The translations under genes were made by a program, and so were the position numbers. Positions 60,201 to 64,000 of a stretch of DNA of 64,000 nt are shown in pieces. The notes below the pieces were generated by a model, which saw nothing but the letters and a program-made list of their open reading frames with translations, had not been told where the DNA came from and searched no databases. The DNA is from Toxorhynchites rutilus septentrionalis (Eukaryota; Arthropoda; Insecta; Diptera; Culicidae), in NCBI RefSeq assembly GCF_029784135.1, contig NC_073745.1:52714285-52778284 (forward strand). Direction: 5' to 3'. The stretch's first letter is position 1, and every line of letters begins with the position of its first letter.

Positions 60201-60485
60201 TTATTAAACGGCTTTATTTAGCTTGAACTGTTTGTATGTCTGTAGGGTTGTCCCACATTAATAGAAATTTGACCAATAGGAACTGACCCAATTTATAAAA
60301 CACCTTTATCTCTGCTGTCATTTAGAAAACTGCTTATCTTGAAAAATCCAAATTGGCCGCCGCTACAAAATAGATGATTCCATATCATCTCAAAAAAAAG
60401 GTTGATTGAGATATGTGCATAAAACGAACGAACTTGACTTGGAGGCATGCTATGTATTTTCTGCAATCCACAAAACTAGAAAATC

Positions 60486-60821
60486 AAATAAGTAAAAAAA
60501 AACTTTTTAAGTTAAACGGTTTCATTGTGATTAAACATAAAAATGTACTAAAAGCTAGAAAATAATTAGGCAAGTAGCAGTTAGCAGTTATCACACCTCT
60601 CCTTCATTAGCCTAGGGCATTGATAAGGCTAAAATAAAATCGTGGGGCAAGTTGGATTTCCATTATCCACAATTAGTGACTCATCATATGTCCTAGACTA
60701 ATGAAGGAGAGGTGTGATAACTGCTAACTGCTAATTGCCTAATTATTTTCTAGCTTTTAGTACATTATTATGTTTAATCACAATGAAACCGTTTAACTTA
60801 AAAAGTTTTTTTTACTTATTT
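60486..60821. repeat. Inverted repeat, arms of about 132 bp
   Basis: Arm 60486-60617 matches 60688-60821 inverted, with a handful of mismatches and indels. The loop is about 70 bp. The outer ends are A-rich/T-rich (AAATAAGTAAAAAA). No target duplication was found. It may be a foldback element or an inverted duplication. Confidence 0.75.
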
Positions 60822-60829
60822 TATTTATT

Positions 60830-61510
60830 TTTAACACTGCTATCCCTTCTGTTCATAGCAGGATCTATTATATCTCGCTGGCGATGAAAATATGTTTAAG
60901 TTTAATAAACGCGAACGAAAATAACGACTAACTTTATTAGTGTCATTAATAGTGTGCTGCTAGAACGAAATATCTAAAAAAAATCCATTTCACTCGCGTT
61001 TGTAAGTCGCAAACAAAATTGAGTTTGCGTGTCCGGCAATAGAACCACCGATAACAGTATCCCACTTACGCAAACCACAAAGTGTTACTAGTAACACCGA
61101 TCTTGTGAGAAATAAATCTATCTCTTTTTTTGTTGTTACCTCATTCGTCGCTCGTCGCTGGCAAGGTATCAAAAGACCCTATTCTATATGACAAGACAAA
61201 CAATTCGTCTCGTCTCTTCCACGCTCCAGTCACTCTCCGTTCGAGAAAAATATCCTGTTCCAGTACACGATTTTAATTGAAATGTTTTATTTGGTAACAT
61301 TATTTGGTAACATTTGACAGTAATAGAGAGTTCGGGTTGAGAAACGTACCGAAACGACGTGCCCTTTTTCGTCCTGTGATGTGTTCTTTGTGCGGTTGCG
61401 ATTTCTATCGTTCAGGAGTGTTACAATTTGTGAAATAAATGAAGGGTCTACTATCTGTTCTACAGATGTGGAAATCAGTGAAATTAAGTTAAGTTCCATC
61501 GCTAAATCGC
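60830..61510. other. No gene seen
   Basis: Mixed sequence between the foldback repeat and the SINE. Nothing recognised. Confidence 0.35.
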
Positions 61511-61521
61511 AGAAATAAAAG

Positions 61522-61672
61522 TTTTTTTTTTTCTGTATTATAGTGACTTTCAACGCTTCTGGCTGGTTCGTCACTTTTACCTTCCATTTTGGAAGAATGT
61601 CGGGAGTGAGAATTGAACTCGTGATCTTGAGCGTGAGAAGTATGGATGTTACCTCCACGCCAGATCGGCTCC
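61522..61672 (-). mobile_element. tRNA-derived SINE with poly(A) tail
   Basis: On the minus strand TGGCGTGGAGG is A-box-like and AGTTCAATTCT is a weak B box, followed by a short body and an A tail at 61532-61522. AAATAAAAG is duplicated on both sides (61513-61521 and 61673-61681). It is a different family from the SINE at 47.8 kb. Confidence 0.75.
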
Positions 61673-61749
61673 AAATAAAAGTAAATGATAGCCCAACAAA
61701 TCGAACGAAGCCATTTTTTTTTTAGTTCGCTGTTAGTGATTTTTTTTAA

Positions 61750-61795
61750 TCTTTATTTTTGAGACTTTCAACCTCCTGGGCTGGTTCGTCTCAGC
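61750..61795 (-). mobile_element. Truncated tail of the same SINE family
   Basis: GACGAACCAGCCCAGGAGG and TTGAAAGTC followed by an A-rich run match the 3' part of the 61522-61672 element. The pol III head is missing, as in a 5'-truncated insertion. Confidence 0.65.
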
Positions 61796-61799
61796 CGCT

Positions 61800-62342
61800 G
61801 TTAGTGAGAGTTTCCTCTAGTCGTTATTCTCCACTTGGATTCTCAAAGAGCTTGCACTCTCGGTTTCAGTTTTGTTCTCTCTTTCTCTCTCTCTCTCAAT
61901 TTCTTTACCCTTCTACCTCTCAGTCTATGTATCTCTCTAATTCAATAATTTTGTGGCTGTTACACTGTTGTCCGATTGAAATTATTTCAATTGTATTGCA
62001 GTACAGGGGCGGGTTTGCCTCAGATTATGGAACTCCCGGAATTTTCCTTAAAGTTTTTGGTTTTATGTATGTTTTTTTTCAAATTTTATTTTTCTGTAGA
62101 CTTATACACATTGTATGTTGGATCGGGAATGTTCAACCTACAGAGCTCGAAGCAAGTGAGGTGCCAGTCACATTAACTATCAACAATATAAACTCAATCT
62201 GAAAATTACAATCTAAATTTCGAAAATATGAATTACGAAATCATGTGAAATTCAAACATATAAAATCCAAGAATTAAACATTTAAAATCCAAGAATATAA
62301 ATTCAAAAATCAAAAACATAAAAAATCGGAAGGTGTGATTAT
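61800..62342. other. No gene; pyrimidine-rich tract
   Basis: A (CT)n-rich tract lies at 61876-61898. The 147-codon plus frame here starts inside the SINE tail and owes its length to the tract. Confidence 0.4.
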
Positions 62343-62780
62343 ACCCTGTCATCTTTTGGAGTGGTTCTCTCGGTAGCTTTCTCAAGTTTCCCACGGGAAG
62401 ATCTCCGACGTCGCAATCCTCTGAAACCAATAGGATCGGCGAAAAAGCGTACACGCGGTGAATAATAGAATATATCGCCGGGACGATTGTTACTGGAGAG
62501 GTTTTCTCGGTGACCTTCTCAGGTTTCCCAAAAAAAAATCTCTGTCGTCGCGATTGAAGTGTGATACAGAGGGCATCATTACGATGCAAGCTTATATACA
62601 CTTTATCTCGTTTTCACCGTAAGGTCATGTTTGTGATCAGGCTTAGAGTAGGTGTGAAGAATAACGGAATATATCGCCGGATCGGTTGGCCTTGGAGGAG
62701 TTTTCTCGGTTACCTTCTCAAGTTTCCCACTATTGAATCTCCGCCAACGCGATTAAATTACGATGAAAAGTACATGCGAT
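62343..62780. repeat. Degenerate tandem repeat, three units
   Basis: Each unit has TTTTCTCGGT or CTCTCGGTA, then CTTCTCA-GTTTCCCA, then an ATATATCGCCGG segment. Spacing is about 160-180 bp. 43215-43300 is a likely relative. Confidence 0.65.
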
Positions 62781-62784
62781 GAAT

Positions 62785-63110
62785 CTCTCTATATATAAAA
62801 ATGTTCTGTTCGTTTGTGTACGCGTCAAAAACTCGAAAAGTACGGAGCCGATTGAGCTCAAAGTTGTACACAATATACAATCCACTCCAAGGAGTGTTGT
62901 TACGGCATTGGAAAATTGGAAGAAAAATGATTTTATATATGAACAGAGTGCGTTTCTGAAATTAAGCTTCTAATGATAATCGACTATTCAGCAACGAATA
63001 TTTGTTCTATGTGATGGAAACATCTTTTTTCCACGTGTTTGACAAAATTATGAACTGAAATTATGTTTCGAAGTGATTTAAAATTTATCGAATTCCCTCA
63101 TCTATCTCTA
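62785..63110. other. Possible retroposon fragment
   Basis: CTCTATATATAAAAATGTTC followed by TGTTCGTTTGTGTACG and CTCGAAAAGTACGG is the wording of common insect repeats, but no ends are clear. Confidence 0.35.
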
Positions 63111-63114
63111 TATA

Positions 63115-63500
63115 CAGCCATTCCATGCCAAACCGATATAGTGGTTCTCAGATTTTCGTCAAAAGTGGTAGTTTTGTTCTTTATCACAAGTTATGACGGG
63201 TCTCATAACTTGCGATAATTTTTTTTTAGGGTGACCATTTTCATTTTAGGGTGGTCCAACAAAACATTTTTGCCAAAAATGACTTTTTCAAAAATTTATA
63301 ACTTTTGAACTACTAGACCGATTCAGATGATCGACATATCAAATTAAAGCCAATCACCTGGTCTTTTTTACTATACCTACAGAAAATTTGAATTCTGCTC
63401 TCGTTATTGTTGATTGTATTCGTTTTTCACTGTTTCCATAGTCTCGGGACCAAACGCGCTATAGTTTTTTATATTTGTTCTGGAAAGCTGAGGATTTTTC
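63115..63500 (-). repeat. Third copy of the 350-bp family, inverted
   Basis: The inverse of GGTCACCCTAA, ACCACCCTAAAATG, GGCTTTAATTTGATATGT and GGTCCCGAGA is present in the order expected from 46948-47310. Confidence 0.65.
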
Positions 63501-63507
63501 ACATAAT

Positions 63508-64000
63508 ATACAGGTCGGACTCGATTATATGTGATTCGATTATATACAATTTTGAACTCGATTATATACAGTTTGGAAAAAAATATGTTTTTTATATTTC
63601 AATTATGACTTATTTCAAGAAGAAATGTAACCTTTCAACGTTAAGGTGTAATTTAAGTGGCTATTACATGTACAGTGGGGTAACAATCGTGGTTTTTGAA
63701 GATTTTGATTGAATATTCACCAAGAATTGTTTATATCAATATTGCAGCCAAATTAAGGACGATAGAAGTTCGGTGTCAAAGAACAAATTGTAGAACGGTT
63801 AAAAATCTTCAATTTAATTGATAAAAACAATCTAGTTTAATATAACTTTTGAGGATGAAATTAATAATAACACATTAAAAATAATTAACTTTTATGTTTT
63901 TCACTTCCAAAATGTTATAAAAATCCACTTATTTAGATGTTCCACTACTATATCCTGTACTAAATTTTCTCATCTTTCAAATGAACGCAACAAAATCATC
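63508..64000. other. Possible pogo-type element end running off the window
   Basis: ACAGGTCGGACTCGATTATA begins a set of three CTCGATTATATACA-like repeats within 70 bp. Openings of this kind are known from pogo/Tigger elements. The remaining 430 bp are AT-rich and the other end is outside. Confidence 0.35.

Noticed and set aside
61759..62202. 147-codon plus frame with signal-like stretches
   Set aside because: It starts in a SINE tail and crosses a CT tract; the hydrophobic parts come from T-rich DNA.

Overview
This window is non-coding, repeat-dense DNA from an insect genome, most likely a culicine mosquito and probably Aedes. The evidence is two copies of an ITmD37E-type (DD37E) transposon, a family described mainly from mosquitoes, a BEL/Pao gag with a PHD finger, tRNA-derived SINEs, many short TIR elements with clear target-site duplications, and AT-rich intergenic sequence. 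No cellular gene is certain. The best candidate is one short secreted-protein reading frame (55626-55958, minus). A broken histone H2A copy lies at 32254.

Layout. 1-1569: minus-strand BEL/Pao gag running off the left edge. 3.4-9.6 kb: a modular element (5487-6812), a 250-bp LTR family (3453 and 7195) with a MITE inside one copy, and a non-autonomous hAT element (8174-9561). 11.8-13.0 kb: first ITmD37E copy. 13.2-18.4 kb: a TA-flanked element with a decayed pogo-type transposon nested in it. 19.0-21.5 kb: a G-rich tandem-repeat retroposon next to a decayed non-LTR reverse transcriptase. 24.2-26.3 kb: a modular element and the second ITmD37E copy. 28.8-34.8 kb: a chimeric modular element, two adjacent TAA MITEs, the H2A pseudogene with a histone-type 3' end, a Ty3/gypsy integrase fragment and a perfect 84-bp inverted repeat. 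41-48.6 kb: three modular elements, a 1.7-kb hAT element and a SINE. 48.7 kb: an unassigned transposase-like remnant. 52-58 kb: modular elements, a TTAA MITE and the candidate secreted-protein gene. 58-64 kb: a decayed mariner, tandem and inverted repeats and more SINEs.

The most interesting theme is a set of elements with unrelated bodies but the same two ends. One end is a roughly 20-bp hairpin followed by CGCA and GACGTAGGA. The other is the palindrome GACGTAGTCCTACGTC followed by A's. Read from the palindrome end to the hairpin end, these elements carry pieces of RNA polymerase II genes in consistent order: a TATA/initiator promoter with 32-bp spacing in three copies, and a histone-type 3' stem-loop with a downstream purine-rich element in two copies. 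The H2A pseudogene has the same orientation inside a possible larger member. I cannot place this family in a known class.

Most other long reading frames are antisense or out-of-frame passages through repeats. Stretches where I recognise neither gene nor repeat are listed as such; they may be intergenic or intronic sequence of a neighbouring gene outside the window.
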